In this document: one piece after another, positions 18,635 through 28,959 of the stretch
How positions within the stretch are numbered: position 1 is the stretch's first letter
Layout: every line of letters begins with the position of its first letter
Assembly (NCBI RefSeq): GCF_037023145.1
Contig: NZ_CP146091.1
Coordinates: forward strand, 682,001 to 746,000
Direction: 5' to 3'
Length of the DNA: 64,000 bases
DNA from: Ralstonia sp. RRA
GTDB lineage: Bacteria; Pseudomonadota; Gammaproteobacteria; Burkholderiales; Burkholderiaceae
Notes under the pieces: model-generated
Database searches by the model: none
The model's input: only the letters and a program-made list of their open reading frames with translations
Told to the model about the DNA's origin: nothing
Translations under genes and position numbers: made by a program

Positions 18635-19207
18635 ATGGCCCTGCCGGACGCACCTATCAATCTCACGAATCAGTTCCTGATCGCTATGCCTGGCATGGCG
18701 GACTCCACGTTTTCGGGCGCGGTCGTGTACATGTGCGAGCACAACGAGCGCGGCGCGCTCGGGCTCGTGATCAATCGCCCCATTGATATCGACTTGGCGA
18801 CACTGTTCGACAAGATCGATCTCAAGCTCGAAATCCACCCCCTCGCAGAACAGCCCGTGTATTACGGCGGCCCGGTCCAGACCGAGCGCGGCTTCGTGCT
18901 GCATGACGCCACCGGCGCGTATTCGTCGTCGCTGGCCGTGCCGGGGGGGCTGGAAATGACCACCTCCAAGGATGTGCTGGAAGCCGTCGCCCAGGGCGGC
19001 GGGCCGCAGCGCTTCATCCTGACCCTCGGGTATGCCGGCTGGAGCGCCGGCCAGTTGGAAGACGAACTCAGCCGCAACGGCTGGCTGACCGTCCAGGCTG
19101 ATCCCGAGATCATTTTCAGTGTGCCTGCCGAAGCGCGGTTTGCCGCTGCGCTGAACCTGCTCGGTATCAACCCCGCCATGTTGTCAGGCGAGGCAGGGCA
19201 TGCCTGA
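18635..19207 (+). CDS. YqgE/AlgH family protein
   Basis: 190 residues opening with [13 protein letters not shown] and then [22 protein letters not shown], the hallmark of the UPF0301/AlgH family. [15 protein letters not shown] and [14 protein letters not shown] are also conserved. AlgH was linked to alginate control in Pseudomonas, but the molecular function is unsettled. It overlaps the next gene, ruvX, by eight bases, the usual yqgE-yqgF pairing. A likely -10 (TAAACT near 18614) lies about 20 bases upstream, so the gene may head the run ruvX-pyrR-pyrB-pyrC'-plsC. Confidence 0.92.
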   Translation: MALPDAPINLTNQFLIAMPGMADSTFSGAVVYMCEHNERGALGLVINRPIDIDLATLFDKIDLKLEIHPLAEQPVYYGGPVQTERGFVLHDATGAYSSSLAVPGGLEMTTSKDVLEAVAQGGGPQRFILTLGYAGWSAGQLEDELSRNGWLTVQADPEIIFSVPAEARFAAALNLLGINPAMLSGEAGHA

Positions 19208-19637
19208 GCCGGTGCATCCGGCCATCGCCCCCGTGCCCTTAGAAGGCACCTTGCTGGCATTCGATTACGGCGAAAAACGCATCGGCGTGGCGCTGGGCAA
19301 TACGATTTCACGCTCGGCACGGGCGCTGGAAACCATTCCCAACCGTTCGGTCGATTTTCGCTTCGAACAGATCACGCGCTTGATCAAGGAGTGGCAGCCA
19401 GTCGGCTTCGTCGTCGGTATGCCTGTGCACCCCGATGGCCCCAATGGCGAGGTGCAGCCGATGATCAAGCTCGCCAAACGCTTCGGCAATCAGTTGCATG
19501 GCCGCTATGGCCTGCCGGTCACCTGGGTAGACGAACGCTACTCGTCGATCGCCGCCCAGGATGCCGGCGCCTCCGACGATGTGCTCGACGCGGAAGCCGC
19601 GCGCATCATCCTCCAACAGTTCTTCGACGAATCATGA
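19200..19637 (+). CDS. ruvX: putative Holliday junction resolvase / rRNA 5'-end nuclease YqgF
   Basis: 145 residues with the RNase H-like fold of Yqg[15 protein letters not shown] holds the first catalytic Asp, [12 protein letters not shown] the middle loop, and TWVDERYSS the acidic motif. The family has been linked to Holliday-junction resolution and to 16S rRNA 5' maturation. It starts inside the end of yqgE and its TGA overlaps the ATG of pyrR (ATGA), so translation is probably coupled along the run. Confidence 0.92.
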   Translation: MPEPVHPAIAPVPLEGTLLAFDYGEKRIGVALGNTISRSARALETIPNRSVDFRFEQITRLIKEWQPVGFVVGMPVHPDGPNGEVQPMIKLAKRFGNQLHGRYGLPVTWVDERYSSIAAQDAGASDDVLDAEAARIILQQFFDES

Positions 19638-20152
19638 CATCGCAACAGATCGATGCCGAGGCCCTCTACCAGAGCCTCGTTGCACAGCTGCGCACGCGGA
19701 TGGCCGACGGCCATGCCTGGTCAGTCGCTGGAATCGTCAGCGGCGGCGCCTGGATTGCCAAGCGCCTGGCGCATGACCTGGGCTTGCCGGAATACGGCGT
19801 CGTCAACGTCGCCCTGCACCGCGACGATTACGCTAAGAAGGGCCTGCACGCCCAGGCCCAGCCGACCACACTGCCGTTCGACGTGAACGAGCGCCGCATT
19901 TTGCTGGTGGATGACGTGCTGGCCAGCGGCCGCACTATCCGCGCGGCCATCAACGAGCTGTTCGACTATGGCCGCCCGGCTGCGGTGGAGCTGGCCGTGC
20001 TGGTCGACCGCGGCGAACGTCAGTTGCCCGTCGCCCCGGATTACATCGGTGAACGCGTCACGCTGCCCGCCAATGAGTCGCTCGTGCTGAGCGAATCCGG
20101 TGAGGGTGCCTCCGCACGCTTCACCTTCACGCGCGAGCCCAAGGGTGCTTGA
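19634..20152 (+). CDS. pyrR: PyrR, pyr regulator / uracil phosphoribosyltransferase-like
   Basis: 172 residues of type I phosphoribosyltransferase. The PRPP loop [13 protein letters not shown] is at 89-101 and a flexible-loop region HRDDYAKKG is at 62-70. In Gram-positives PyrR binds pyr mRNA. In proteobacteria with pyrR-pyrB-pyrC' it is thought to act in pyrimidine control, with or without RNA binding. I see no obvious antiterminator/terminator pair in the 65 bases before pyrB, so classical attenuation is not shown here. The ATG at 19634 overlaps the ruvX stop. Confidence 0.9.
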   Translation: MTSQQIDAEALYQSLVAQLRTRMADGHAWSVAGIVSGGAWIAKRLAHDLGLPEYGVVNVALHRDDYAKKGLHAQAQPTTLPFDVNERRILLVDDVLASGRTIRAAINELFDYGRPAAVELAVLVDRGERQLPVAPDYIGERVTLPANESLVLSESGEGASARFTFTREPKGA

Positions 20153-20217
20153 GTTCGCGCGTCGCGTCGCATCTGCTTTGACCTGATTTGTACTGACCTC
20201 GTCGCCTTTCGTCTCTC

Positions 20218-21189
20218 ATGCCCAAGACTTTCGCCAACCCGCAGCTCACGAAAAACGGCGAGCTCAAGCACCTGCTGTCGATCGAGGGGCTGTCGCGCGA
20301 CATCCTCACGCACGTGCTGGACACCGCGCAGCAGTTCGTCTCCGTGTCGGATTCCGACCGTGAGGTGAAGAAAGTGCCGCTGCTGCGCGGCAAGAGCGTG
20401 TTCAACTTGTTCTTCGAGAACTCCACGCGCACGCGCACCACGTTCGAGATCGCGGCCAAGCGGCTGTCGGCGGACGTGATCAACCTGAACATCAATGCGT
20501 CGTCCACCAGCAAGGGTGAGTCGCTGCTCGACACGATCAACAACCTGTCGGCCATGCAGGCGGACATGTTTGTCGTGCGGCACGCGAGCTCGGGCGCGCC
20601 GTACCTGATCGCCGAGCACGTCGCACCGCACGTGCACGTGATCAACGCGGGCGATGGCCGCCATGCGCACCCCACGCAGGGGCTGCTCGACATGTTCACC
20701 ATTCGCCACTACAAGAAGGATTTCTCCAACCTGACGGTGGCAATCGTCGGTGACATCCTGCACTCGCGCGTGGCGCGTTCCGACATCCATGCGCTGACGA
20801 CGCTGGGCTGCGCCGAAGTGCGCGCCATTGGCCCGCGCACTCTGCTGCCCGGTGGCCTGGAGCACATGGGTGTGCGCGTCTTCCACAACATGGAAGAGGG
20901 CCTCAAGGGCGTGGACGTCGTCATCATGCTGCGCCTGCAGAACGAGCGCATGAGCGGCGCGCTGCTGCCGTCCGCGCAGGAATACTTCAAGGCCTACGGC
21001 CTCACGCAGGAGCGCCTGGCGCTGGCCAAGCCCGACGCCATCGTCATGCACCCGGGCCCGATGAACCGCGGCGTGGAGATCGACTCCGCCGTGGCCGATG
21101 GCGTGCAATCGGTGATCCTGAACCAGGTGACGTTCGGCATCGCCGTGCGTATGGCCGTGATGGGCATTGTTGCCGGCAATAACGACTAA
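20218..21189 (+). CDS. pyrB: aspartate carbamoyltransferase catalytic chain
   Basis: 323 residues. The carbamoyl-phosphate site [12 protein letters not shown] (Ser69-Arg73), [20 protein letters not shown] and [11 protein letters not shown] are all present. The enzyme makes carbamoyl-aspartate in de novo pyrimidine synthesis. No pyrI regulatory-chain gene follows; instead a DHOase-like gene starts eight bases downstream. That fits the class A ATCase of pseudomonads, a dodecamer of PyrB with an inactive DHOase homologue. Confidence 0.96.
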   Translation: MPKTFANPQLTKNGELKHLLSIEGLSRDILTHVLDTAQQFVSVSDSDREVKKVPLLRGKSVFNLFFENSTRTRTTFEIAAKRLSADVINLNINASSTSKGESLLDTINNLSAMQADMFVVRHASSGAPYLIAEHVAPHVHVINAGDGRHAHPTQGLLDMFTIRHYKKDFSNLTVAIVGDILHSRVARSDIHALTTLGCAEVRAIGPRTLLPGGLEHMGVRVFHNMEEGLKGVDVVIMLRLQNERMSGALLPSAQEYFKAYGLTQERLALAKPDAIVMHPGPMNRGVEIDSAVADGVQSVILNQVTFGIAVRMAVMGIVAGNND

Positions 21190-21197
21190 GAAGACCG

Positions 21198-22475
21198 ATG
21201 AAACTGCATATCAAAGGCGGCCGCCTGATCGACCCGGCCAACGGCATCGACGCGCAACAGGATCTGTACATCGCTGCGGGCAAGGTGGTCGGTGTCGGCC
21301 ACGCGCCGGCGGATTTCCATGCCAACAAGACGGTCGACGCGACGGGCCTGATCGTCAGCCCGGGCTTTATCGACCTGTCTGCCCGTCTGCGCGAGCCCGG
21401 TTTCGAATACAAGGCGACGCTCGAGTCGGAAATGGCTGCCGCCATGGCCGGTGGCGTGACTTCGCTGGTGTGCCCGCCGGATACCGACCCCGTGCTGGAT
21501 GAGCCCGGCTTGGTCGAGATGCTCAAGTTCCGCGCGCGCAACCTGAATCAGGCGCACGTGTATCCGCTGGGCGCGCTCACCGTTGGCCTGAAGGGCGCGG
21601 TGCTGACCGAGATGGCCGAGCTGACCGAATCAGGCTGCGTCGGCTTCTCGCAGACCGATGCGCCGATGGCCGATACGCAAGTGCTGATGCGCGCGCTGCA
21701 GTACGCGCGCACTTTCGGCTTTACCGTCTGGCTGCGTCCCGAAGATCCCTACCTGGGCAAGGGCGGCGTGGCGGCAAGCGGCCCGCTGGCGTCTCGCATG
21801 GGCCTCTCCGGCGTGCCCGTGATTGCTGAGACCGTGCGCCTGCACACCATCTTCGAACTGATGCGCAGCACTGGCGCGCGCGTGCATTTGTGCCGCCTGT
21901 CGTCGGCCGCCGGTCTCGAACTCGTGCGCGCTGCCAAGGCAGAAGGCCTACCGGTCACGTGCGACGTGAACGTCCACCACATCTCGCTGACCGACGTCGA
22001 CATCGGCTACTTCAATTCGCAGATGCGCTTTGTGCCGCCGCTGCGCTCGGGCCGCGACCGCGACGGCATTGTGCGCGCGCTGGCCGACGGCACCATCGAC
22101 GCGATCTGCTCCGACCACACCCCCGTGGACGACGACGAAAAGCTACTGCCGTTTGCCGAGGCCACGCCCGGTGCGACTGGCCTCGAAACCTTGCTGCCGC
22201 TGACGCTGCGCTGGGCCGCCGAGCACAAGGTCGAGTTGCCGAAGGCGCTTGCCCGCATCACCAGCGAGCCGGCGCGCGTGCTGGGTCTGCAAGCGGGCTC
22301 GTTGGAGGTCGGTGCGATGGCCGACGTGTGCGTGTTCGATCCGAACGCCACCTGGAAGGTCGAGCCGCGCAGCCTGCGCAGCCAGGGCAAGAACTCGCCG
22401 TACCTGGGCTTTGAACTGGCTGGCCGCGTGCGCGCCACGCTGGTTGCCGGCCACCTTGCCTATGACGGGCATTGA
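21198..22475 (+). CDS. dihydroorotase-like protein PyrC' lacking metal-binding histidines
   Basis: 425 residues of the amidohydrolase fold (PGFIDL at 55-60, LREPG at 64-68). The metal-binding HxH that should follow PGFIDL is Ser61-Ala62-Arg63. The position of the later metal-site histidine reads LCRLSSAAG instead of the usual HVS motif. One HH pair (DVNVHHISLTD) and SDHTP remain. Such proteins, called PyrC', are encoded beside PyrB and form a structural partner of ATCase rather than an active dihydroorotase. A functional PyrC must be encoded elsewhere. It overlaps plsC by 14 bases. Confidence 0.9.
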   Translation: MKLHIKGGRLIDPANGIDAQQDLYIAAGKVVGVGHAPADFHANKTVDATGLIVSPGFIDLSARLREPGFEYKATLESEMAAAMAGGVTSLVCPPDTDPVLDEPGLVEMLKFRARNLNQAHVYPLGALTVGLKGAVLTEMAELTESGCVGFSQTDAPMADTQVLMRALQYARTFGFTVWLRPEDPYLGKGGVAASGPLASRMGLSGVPVIAETVRLHTIFELMRSTGARVHLCRLSSAAGLELVRAAKAEGLPVTCDVNVHHISLTDVDIGYFNSQMRFVPPLRSGRDRDGIVRALADGTIDAICSDHTPVDDDEKLLPFAEATPGATGLETLLPLTLRWAAEHKVELPKALARITSEPARVLGLQAGSLEVGAMADVCVFDPNATWKVEPRSLRSQGKNSPYLGFELAGRVRATLVAGHLAYDGH

Positions 22476-23259
22476 CCAACCCGTGGCAAGCGCACCCGGC
22501 GAGACCGGCACGCCGCAGCGGAAGCATCTGCTGCGCAAGTTGCGGTTGCTCGTGCATCTGGTCGAGGGCTTGACCACGTGCGCGTTGCTGTTCTGGTGGA
22601 TCAAGCCGCACACCAAGCAGGCGCTGATTCAACGCTGGTCGCGCAAGCTGCTGGCGCTGTTCCGCGTCTCGCTTGTCGTGCATGGCGAGCCGGTCGAGGG
22701 CAAGGACCTGGCGGGTTCGATGCTGGTGTCCAACCACGTGTCGTGGATCGACATCTACGCGATCAACAGTTGGTACCCGCCGCGTTTTGTCGCCAAATCG
22801 GAAATCCGTAGCTGGCCGGTGATCGGCTGGCTGTGCGCGCAGACCGGCGTGCTGTTCGTCGAGCGCGCCCGCAAGCGCGATGCGCACCGCATCATGCACG
22901 CCATCGCCGACGCGATGCGTGCAGGGGATGCCATTTGCGTGTTTCCCGAGGGGACGACTTCCGATGGTCTGCAGCTGCTGCCGTTCCACGCGAACCTGTT
23001 CCAGGCACCGGTGAGCGCCGGGGCGCCGATCCGGCCTGTGGCATTGCGCTATCGCATTGCCGCGACCGGCGAGCTGACGACCATTCCCGCCTATATCGGC
23101 GATCTGTCGATGATGGATACGATCAACGCCATCCTGAACGGGCCGCCGCTGGTGGTGGAAGTGTTCGTCGGCCCCGCCGTGGCCCCCGAGATGGACCGCC
23201 GCGCGCTGGCCGCGCACAGCCAGGAAGCCGTCGCGGCCCTGATCGCCCGCGCGGGCTAG
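22462..23259 (+). CDS. plsC: 1-acyl-sn-glycerol-3-phosphate acyltransferase
   Basis: 265 residues. The catalytic NHVSWID block gives His92-x4-Asp97, followed by FPEGT at 161-165, the phosphate-binding motif of PlsC. A hydrophobic stretch near 34-47 anchors it to the inner membrane. It adds the second acyl chain to lysophosphatidate. The ATG at 22462 lies inside the end of the PyrC' gene, implying coupled translation; a longer frame from 22249 is an overlap artefact. It converges with apaH ten bases downstream. Confidence 0.9.
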   Translation: MTGIDQPVASAPGETGTPQRKHLLRKLRLLVHLVEGLTTCALLFWWIKPHTKQALIQRWSRKLLALFRVSLVVHGEPVEGKDLAGSMLVSNHVSWIDIYAINSWYPPRFVAKSEIRSWPVIGWLCAQTGVLFVERARKRDAHRIMHAIADAMRAGDAICVFPEGTTSDGLQLLPFHANLFQAPVSAGAPIRPVALRYRIAATGELTTIPAYIGDLSMMDTINAILNGPPLVVEVFVGPAVAPEMDRRALAAHSQEAVAALIARAG

Positions 23260-23268
23260 GCCAAGCGG

Positions 23269-24120
23269 TTACTTCTTGTGCGCGAGCGGGTCCTGCGCCT
23301 GCTCGCACGCCACCTGAATCACGTCCCGCCCGGCCGGCGCCAGCGACAGCTTCGCCGCCGTCAGCTTGCCGCCCCAGACGCAGCCCGTATCCAGCCCCAT
23401 CACGTCATCGCGCATCACCAGCCCGCGCGTGGACCAATGCCCGAAGACGATCGGCGTGCCGCGTGTGCGCCGGCCCGGCACATCGAACCACGGCATGTGG
23501 CCATCCGGAGCGCCTTTCGCATCCGTCGTCTCGAACTCCATTGCGCCGTCGGGCGTACAGAAACGCAGGCGGGTGAGGGCGTTGATCGTCAGCCGCAGGC
23601 GGTCCATGCCGACGAGATCGTTGCTCCACTTGTCCGGGTGGTTGCCGAAAGCATTGGCCAGGAAGGTTTTCCAATGGGCGCTACGCAGTTCGCGTTCCAC
23701 CGCGCCAGCCAGTTCCAATACGTCACCGGTCGTCCATTGAGGCAGCACGCCGGCGTGCACCATCAGAAAGCCATTTTCGAAGATGGCCAACGGCTGGTGG
23801 CGCAGCCATGTGATGAGTTGGTCGCTATCGGGAGCAGCTAGGATTTCGGTAATGGTGTCGCGTTTGCCTAGTTTGCGCACACCGGCGGCGACCGCTAGTA
23901 GGTGGATGTCGTGGTTGCCCAGCACCGTGCGCGCGCGGCCCGCTTCGCATAGCGCGATCACGTGCCGCAGCGTGGCGAGAGAGTCTGGGCCGCGGTTGAT
24001 GAGGTCGCCGACGAAGCGCAGGGGGGTGTTGGCGGGTAGCGCGGTCAGGAGGGACTGGAGGGGGGCGCAGCAGCCTTGGAGGTCGCCGATGGCGTGGGGA
24101 GGGCTCGACGTGATAGTCAT
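23269..24120 (-). CDS. apaH: bis(5'-nucleosyl)-tetraphosphatase, symmetrical
   Basis: 283 residues of metallophosphoesterase: GDLQGC at 12-17, FVGDLINRGPDS, LGNHDIHLLA and a late FGHWSTRG. ApaH hydrolyses Ap4A to two ADP and can remove Np4 caps from RNA. It is transcribed toward plsC. Its upstream side is the left border of the polysaccharide locus. Confidence 0.94.
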   Translation of the reverse strand: MTITSSPPHAIGDLQGCCAPLQSLLTALPANTPLRFVGDLINRGPDSLATLRHVIALCEAGRARTVLGNHDIHLLAVAAGVRKLGKRDTITEILAAPDSDQLITWLRHQPLAIFENGFLMVHAGVLPQWTTGDVLELAGAVERELRSAHWKTFLANAFGNHPDKWSNDLVGMDRLRLTINALTRLRFCTPDGAMEFETTDAKGAPDGHMPWFDVPGRRTRGTPIVFGHWSTRGLVMRDDVMGLDTGCVWGGKLTAAKLSLAPAGRDVIQVACEQAQDPLAHKK

Positions 24121-24339
24121 GTGAAATGAGACGAGCGATGCTCAAGACCAACCGAAATCGCAATATTTCAGTTGTGTTACAGCATGCTACAAAAAGATGA
24201 CGCCCATTGGCAGGGCTGACCATGGGGTCGGATAGAATACGACACTTCTAATCATGTGAAATATTCCGCTGCCCTCCCATGGGGGGTATTGCGCGGACCC
24301 TAATGTGCGTGGCTGGGCCCGCAGCAAGGAGCACAGAGT
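24121..24339 (+). promoter_or_regulatory. promoter region of the rml operon, divergent from apaH
   Basis: 219 bases with an AT-rich core. TAGAAT at 24233-24238 could be a -10, but the best -35 (TTGGCA at 24207-24212) is 20 bases away, longer than ideal. A strong ribosome binding site AAGGAG at 24326-24331 lies eight bases before the TTG start of rfbB. I found no ops/JUMPstart-like element. Confidence 0.4.
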
Positions 24340-25404
24340 TTGCCCTACATTCTTGTAACCGGTGGTGCCGGCTTCATCGGCGGCAATTTCGTTCTAAATT
24401 GGCTGGCTAATCCTGGTGCTGGTGGCATCGTCAACGTCGACAAGTTGACCTATGCCGGCAATCGCAAGACGCTGGCGTCGGTCGAGAACGATCCGCGTCA
24501 CGTTTTCTCCCAGACGGATATCTGCGACCGCACGGCGCTCGACAGCCTGTTTGCCAAGTACAAGCCGCGCGCAGTTCTTCATTTTGCGGCGGAAAGCCAT
24601 GTGGACCGCTCTATTCACGGCCCGGGTGAATTCATCCAGACCAATATCGTCGGTACCTTCACCCTACTAGAAGCGACGCGTGCTTATTGGGGTGAGTTGG
24701 ATGTCGATGCCAGGGCGACGTTCCGATTCCTTCACGTCTCGACCGATGAGGTGTTTGGCTCGCTTGCGCCCGGCGACCCGCAATTCTCCGAGACGACACC
24801 TTACGCACCCAACAGCCCGTATTCGGCTTCGAAGGCAGCATCGGACCACCTTGTGCGTGCGTACCACCATACGTACGGCTTGCCTGTCCTGACGACCAAC
24901 TGCTCCAACAACTACGGGCCGTACCACTTTCCGGAAAAACTGATTCCGCTGATGATCGCGAATGCGCTCGGCGGAAAGCCGTTGCCCGTATACGGCGATG
25001 GCCAAAACGTCCGTGATTGGCTGTACGTGGGGGACCATTGTGCTGCAATCCGTGAGGTGCTTGCGCGTGGACGCCTAGGGGAGACCTACAATGTTGGCGG
25101 CTGGAACGAGAAGACCAATCTTGACGTCGTGCATGCGCTGTGCGGCTTGCTCGACGAACTCAAACCGAAGGCTGTCGGATCGTATCGGGATCAGATCACG
25201 TTCGTGAATGATCGCCCGGGTCACGATCGCCGGTACGCGATCGATGCGCGCAAACTGGAGCGCGAGTTGGGCTGGAGGCCCGCTGAGACCTTCGAGACTG
25301 GATTGCGCAAGACGGTGCAGTGGTATTTGGACAACCAAGCTTGGGTGCAGGACGTGATGTCCGGTGAGTATCGGAACTGGGTGGCGAAGCAATATGCAGC
25401 GTAA
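24340..25404 (+). CDS. rfbB: dTDP-glucose 4,6-dehydratase
   Basis: 354 residues of extended [12 protein letters not shown] near the N-terminus binds [13 protein letters not shown] and STDEVFG are diagnostic, and the catalytic Tyr161-xxx-Lys165 lies in SPYSASK. Second step of dTDP-L-rhamnose synthesis. Translation starts at TTG (24340), chosen because AAGGAG is eight bases upstream and the Rossmann motif begins at once after it. First of rmlB-D-A-C; the stop overlaps rfbD. Confidence 0.96.
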   Translation: MPYILVTGGAGFIGGNFVLNWLANPGAGGIVNVDKLTYAGNRKTLASVENDPRHVFSQTDICDRTALDSLFAKYKPRAVLHFAAESHVDRSIHGPGEFIQTNIVGTFTLLEATRAYWGELDVDARATFRFLHVSTDEVFGSLAPGDPQFSETTPYAPNSPYSASKAASDHLVRAYHHTYGLPVLTTNCSNNYGPYHFPEKLIPLMIANALGGKPLPVYGDGQNVRDWLYVGDHCAAIREVLARGRLGETYNVGGWNEKTNLDVVHALCGLLDELKPKAVGSYRDQITFVNDRPGHDRRYAIDARKLERELGWRPAETFETGLRKTVQWYLDNQAWVQDVMSGEYRNWVAKQYAA

Positions 25405-26308
25405 TTCGCGCGCCGCTCCCAAGCTTCTTGTCACGGGGAGCCACGGTCAAGTCGGTTTTGAGTTGCGCCGCAGTCTCGCTCCGCTGGGCGAAGTCGTGGC
25501 GCTGGACAGGGCTGCCTGCGACTTGACCCAACCGGATGCGTTGCGCCAATTGGTACGAGAATTTCGTCCTGACGTTATCGTCAACTCCGCTGCCTACACG
25601 GCGGTGGACAAAGCGGAGGCCGATGCTGATACCGCTTTTGCCGTCAACGGCACCGCGGTCGGCGTGCTGGCCGAAGAAGCGCACGCGCTGGGTAGCCTCC
25701 TCGTGCACTACAGTACCGACTATGTGTTTGACGGTACCAAGGCGACTCCCTATATCGAGACTGACACGGTCAACCCGCAGTCTGTCTACGGCAAGAGCAA
25801 GCTTGTTGGTGAACAAGCGATTGTGGCATCTGGTGCCTCCGCGTTGGTGCTACGCACCTGCTGGGTGGCCGGAGCGCATGGTGACAACTTTGCCAAGACT
25901 ATGCTGAAGCTGGGGTGCGAGCGAGAGAGCTTACGCGTAATTGCCGATCAGTTCGGCGCGCCCACGACCGCTGCGCTGATCGCCGATGTGACGGCACAGG
26001 TCATTGCGCGCTCGTGGTTGGCAGCGGACCGCTCCGTCTTTCCCGGCGGCATCTATCACTTGGCAGCGGGTGGCGAGACAACCTGGCATGGCTATGCCAC
26101 CGAGGTACTGCGATACGCAACTGCACACGGCGTTGAGTTCAGGGCCAATCCGGAAGCGATCGCCGCCATTCCTGCGACAGACTATCCGTTGCCGGCTCCG
26201 CGGCCGGCCAATTCGCGTCTCGATACCAGCAAGTTGCGCGAGACGTTCGGCATTCATCTGCCCGATTGGCGTCAAGGCATCCATTTCCTGCTCGACCAAA
26301 TTCTTTGA
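25394..26308 (+). CDS. rfbD: dTDP-4-dehydrorhamnose reductase
   Basis: 304 residues. [13 protein letters not shown] is the NADPH-binding loop, [15 protein letters not shown] the RmlD signature, and [10 protein letters not shown] carries the Tyr-Lys pair. It reduces the 4-keto-rhamnose intermediate to dTDP-L-rhamnose. The ATG at 25394 overlaps rfbB by 11 bases. Base composition is already lower in GC than the pyr region upstream. Confidence 0.95.
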   Translation: MQRNSRAAPKLLVTGSHGQVGFELRRSLAPLGEVVALDRAACDLTQPDALRQLVREFRPDVIVNSAAYTAVDKAEADADTAFAVNGTAVGVLAEEAHALGSLLVHYSTDYVFDGTKATPYIETDTVNPQSVYGKSKLVGEQAIVASGASALVLRTCWVAGAHGDNFAKTMLKLGCERESLRVIADQFGAPTTAALIADVTAQVIARSWLAADRSVFPGGIYHLAAGGETTWHGYATEVLRYATAHGVEFRANPEAIAAIPATDYPLPAPRPANSRLDTSKLRETFGIHLPDWRQGIHFLLDQIL

Positions 26309-26320
26309 AGTTTTGCCACT

Positions 26321-27199
26321 ATGCGTAAAGGGATCATCCTTGCCGGCGGGTCCGGCACGCGTCTATATCCGATTACCCGATCGGTTTCCAAGCAATTGCT
26401 GCCGGTTTATGATAAGCCGATGATTTACTATCCGCTATCCACGCTGATGTTGGCGGGGATTCGTGATATCTTGATTATTTCCACACCCGAAGACACGCCG
26501 CGCTTTACTGAAATGCTCGGTGACGGCAGTAAATGGGGGATTAATCTTCAGTACGCCGTTCAACCCTCTCCGGACGGTTTGGCCCAGGCCTTCATCATTG
26601 GGCGCCAATTTATCGATAACGATCCCGCGACGCTGATCCTTGGAGACAACATCTTCCACGGACATGACTTGGTGCGCCAGCTCCACAGCGCAGCGAAAGA
26701 AGAGAATGGTGCCACGGTTTTTGCGTATCACGTGCATGATCCGGAACGATACGGGGTCATTGAATTCGACGAACACTTCCGTGCACTGTCTCTAGAAGAA
26801 AAGCCGAAAACTCCGCGTTCCAACTATGCGGTGACTGGGCTCTATTTCTACGACAACAGGGTTTGCGATATCGCTGCCGACATCAAGCCGTCGGAGCGCG
26901 GTGAGCTTGAAATTACCGATATCAACAAGCGCTATCTCGCATTGGGAGCATTGAATGTAGAGATCATGGGGCGCGGATATGCGTGGCTGGATACCGGCAC
27001 TCATGATTCCCTGCTTGAAGCAGCTAGCTTCATAGCGACGCTGCAAAAGCGACAAGGATTGATGGTGGCTTGCCCCGAAGAGATCGCCTACCGAAGCAAG
27101 TGGATTGATGCAGACCAGGTTGAGGCGCTGGCGGAGCCGTTGGCCAAGAATGGCTACGGCAAATATTTGAGGCAGATCGTTTCGGAGTCAATCAGGTGA
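26321..27199 (+). CDS. rfbA: glucose-1-phosphate thymidylyltransferase
   Basis: 292 residues opening with [15 protein letters not shown], the nucleotide-binding motif. [30 protein letters not shown] and [13 protein letters not shown] are all RmlA features. It makes dTDP-glucose from glucose-1-phosphate and dTTP. It lies 12 bases after rfbD and overlaps rfbC by four bases (GTGA). Confidence 0.96.
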   Translation: MRKGIILAGGSGTRLYPITRSVSKQLLPVYDKPMIYYPLSTLMLAGIRDILIISTPEDTPRFTEMLGDGSKWGINLQYAVQPSPDGLAQAFIIGRQFIDNDPATLILGDNIFHGHDLVRQLHSAAKEENGATVFAYHVHDPERYGVIEFDEHFRALSLEEKPKTPRSNYAVTGLYFYDNRVCDIAADIKPSERGELEITDINKRYLALGALNVEIMGRGYAWLDTGTHDSLLEAASFIATLQKRQGLMVACPEEIAYRSKWIDADQVEALAEPLAKNGYGKYLRQIVSESIR

Positions 27200-27747
27200 G
27201 TTTCAACGTTATTCCAACTGCCTTGCCAGAGGTACTTATTCTGGAGCCACAAGTTTTTGGCGATAGTCGTGGCTTTTTCTACGAGAGCTTCAATCTCAAG
27301 GAGTTCGAACGCGCGACCGGGCAGAAGCGTACGTTTGTTCAGGATAATCATTCGCGTTCAGCGCAAAATGTGCTGCGGGGCTTGCACTACCAGATTCAAA
27401 ATTCTCAGGGAAAACTGGTCCGTGTTGTCGCTGGTGAAGTATTCGATGTTGCAGTCGACATGCGCCGCAGTTCACCGAATTTCGGGAAATGGGTTGGCGT
27501 TACCCTATCTTCCGAAAACAAGCGGCAACTGTGGATTCCAGAAGGTTTTGCTCATGGTTTTGTTGTGACTTCGGAAACGGCAGAATTTGTATATAAAGTG
27601 ACCGACTACTGGAGCCCAGCGCATGAACGTAGTTTGATCTGGAACGATCCTGATGTCGGCATTGAGTGGCCGATCGGCGGGGAGCCGGTACTGGCTGCCA
27701 AGGATGCGGATGGAAAACGGCTTAGTGAGGCAGATTTGTTCGACTAA
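27196..27747 (+). CDS. rfbC: dTDP-4-dehydrorhamnose 3,5-epimerase
   Basis: 183 residues of cupin-type Rml[32 protein letters not shown] (holding the catalytic His) and [12 protein letters not shown] are conserved. The start is GTG at 27196 overlapping the rfbA stop. It completes the four-gene dTDP-rhamnose set. A 69-base gap to the next gene has no terminator, so readthrough into the initiating transferase is likely. Confidence 0.96.
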   Translation: MSFNVIPTALPEVLILEPQVFGDSRGFFYESFNLKEFERATGQKRTFVQDNHSRSAQNVLRGLHYQIQNSQGKLVRVVAGEVFDVAVDMRRSSPNFGKWVGVTLSSENKRQLWIPEGFAHGFVVTSETAEFVYKVTDYWSPAHERSLIWNDPDVGIEWPIGGEPVLAAKDADGKRLSEADLFD

Positions 27748-27816
27748 TAACCATTGCGCTGGCGATTCCATAATATAGGCTACAAAGCTATGCCGCTATT
27801 CCGTACCACATGGTGA

Positions 27817-28956
27817 ATGTTGGTCACGTGCGGTTTTGGTGGCGGTATAAAGCTTCTTCCCATGCAGACATTCTCAATTGCTTTTGCGATCTCATTTCTC
27901 GCCACTTTGATGGTGATACGCTATTCGAGCATGCACGCTCATATTACGGCGGATTGGGATCTGAACGGGGTGCAGAAATTTCACGCTAAACCGGTTCCGC
28001 GGGTTGGTGGGCTCGGTATTGTTCTCGCGTTGATGGGTGTCGGTATTGCCGTATTTTTCCGCGATTCAAAGATCATTGGCACTCCTTTTGCGCTATTGCT
28101 AGCCTGCGCAGCCCCTGCGTTCGTGGCAGGGTTCATCGAGGACTTGACTAAGCGCGTGAGTCCTAGGGAGCGGTTATTGGCAACAATGATCGCTGCGGTG
28201 CTTGCTGCATACTTGCTTGGTGCGCGAATCGTCCGAATTGATCTGCATTTTCTGGATAGCGTACTTGCTGTCCCGCTGATTTCAGGGGCGATTACAGTGT
28301 TGGCGGTCGCAGGTGTCGCCAATGCGATCAATATCATCGATGGCTTCAATGGGCTTGCCTCGATGGTTGCGATGATGATGTTTGTTTCGCTCGCGTACGT
28401 TGCTTTTCAGGTGGGGGATCCGCTAATTATTACAGCGGCCTTCGCTATGATTGGCGCGATTCTTGGATTCTTCATTTGGAACTTCCCGGCTGGCCATATT
28501 TTTCTTGGGGATGGCGGAGCCTATCTGATTGGATTCATACTAGCGGAGTGCGGCATTCTGCTTGTTTTGCGAAATCCGCAGGTGTCGGCATGGTATCCAG
28601 TACTGATGCTGATCTATCCAATTTTTGAAACGCTATTCTCTATCTATCGGCGACGCGTTTTGAAAGGCGTGCCCGCGGGTTACCCAGATGGCGTGCATCT
28701 CCATACGCTGATCTATCAGCGTCTGATGCGGTGGGCGGTAGGTAGCAAGGACGAGCGACATATCGTACGGAGAAATTCAATGACGTCTCCGTATCTCTGG
28801 CTTTTGAGTCTTCTTGCGGTATTGCCGGCGACGCTATTTTGGAATAATCGCGTAGTTTTGCTGATTTTTATTGGGCTGTTTATTATTTTGTACGTTTGGC
28901 TATATTGGAAAATTGTTCGATTCCGATCGCCGCGATGGATGATTATCAAGAGGTAG
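27817..28956 (+). CDS. polyprenyl-phosphate HexNAc-1-phosphate transferase (WecA/WbpL/MraY family)
   Basis: Up to 379 residues with about ten hydrophobic segments. Conserved blocks are HAKPVPRVGGLGI, FIEDLTKRVSPRERL, NAINIIDGFNGLASM (Asp motif), FLGDGGAYLIGF, and PDGVHLHTLIYQR, a variant of the His motif on the last loop. It should load a HexNAc-1-phosphate on undecaprenyl phosphate at the inner membrane, the first step of an O-unit. The start is uncertain: ATG 27817, or ATG 27862, which begins directly at the first helix. It is noticeably AT-rich and heads toward the Wzz-type gene three bases downstream. Confidence 0.88.
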   Translation: MLVTCGFGGGIKLLPMQTFSIAFAISFLATLMVIRYSSMHAHITADWDLNGVQKFHAKPVPRVGGLGIVLALMGVGIAVFFRDSKIIGTPFALLLACAAPAFVAGFIEDLTKRVSPRERLLATMIAAVLAAYLLGARIVRIDLHFLDSVLAVPLISGAITVLAVAGVANAINIIDGFNGLASMVAMMMFVSLAYVAFQVGDPLIITAAFAMIGAILGFFIWNFPAGHIFLGDGGAYLIGFILAECGILLVLRNPQVSAWYPVLMLIYPIFETLFSIYRRRVLKGVPAGYPDGVHLHTLIYQRLMRWAVGSKDERHIVRRNSMTSPYLWLLSLLAVLPATLFWNNRVVLLIFIGLFIILYVWLYWKIVRFRSPRWMIIKR

Positions 28957-28959
28957 GCT

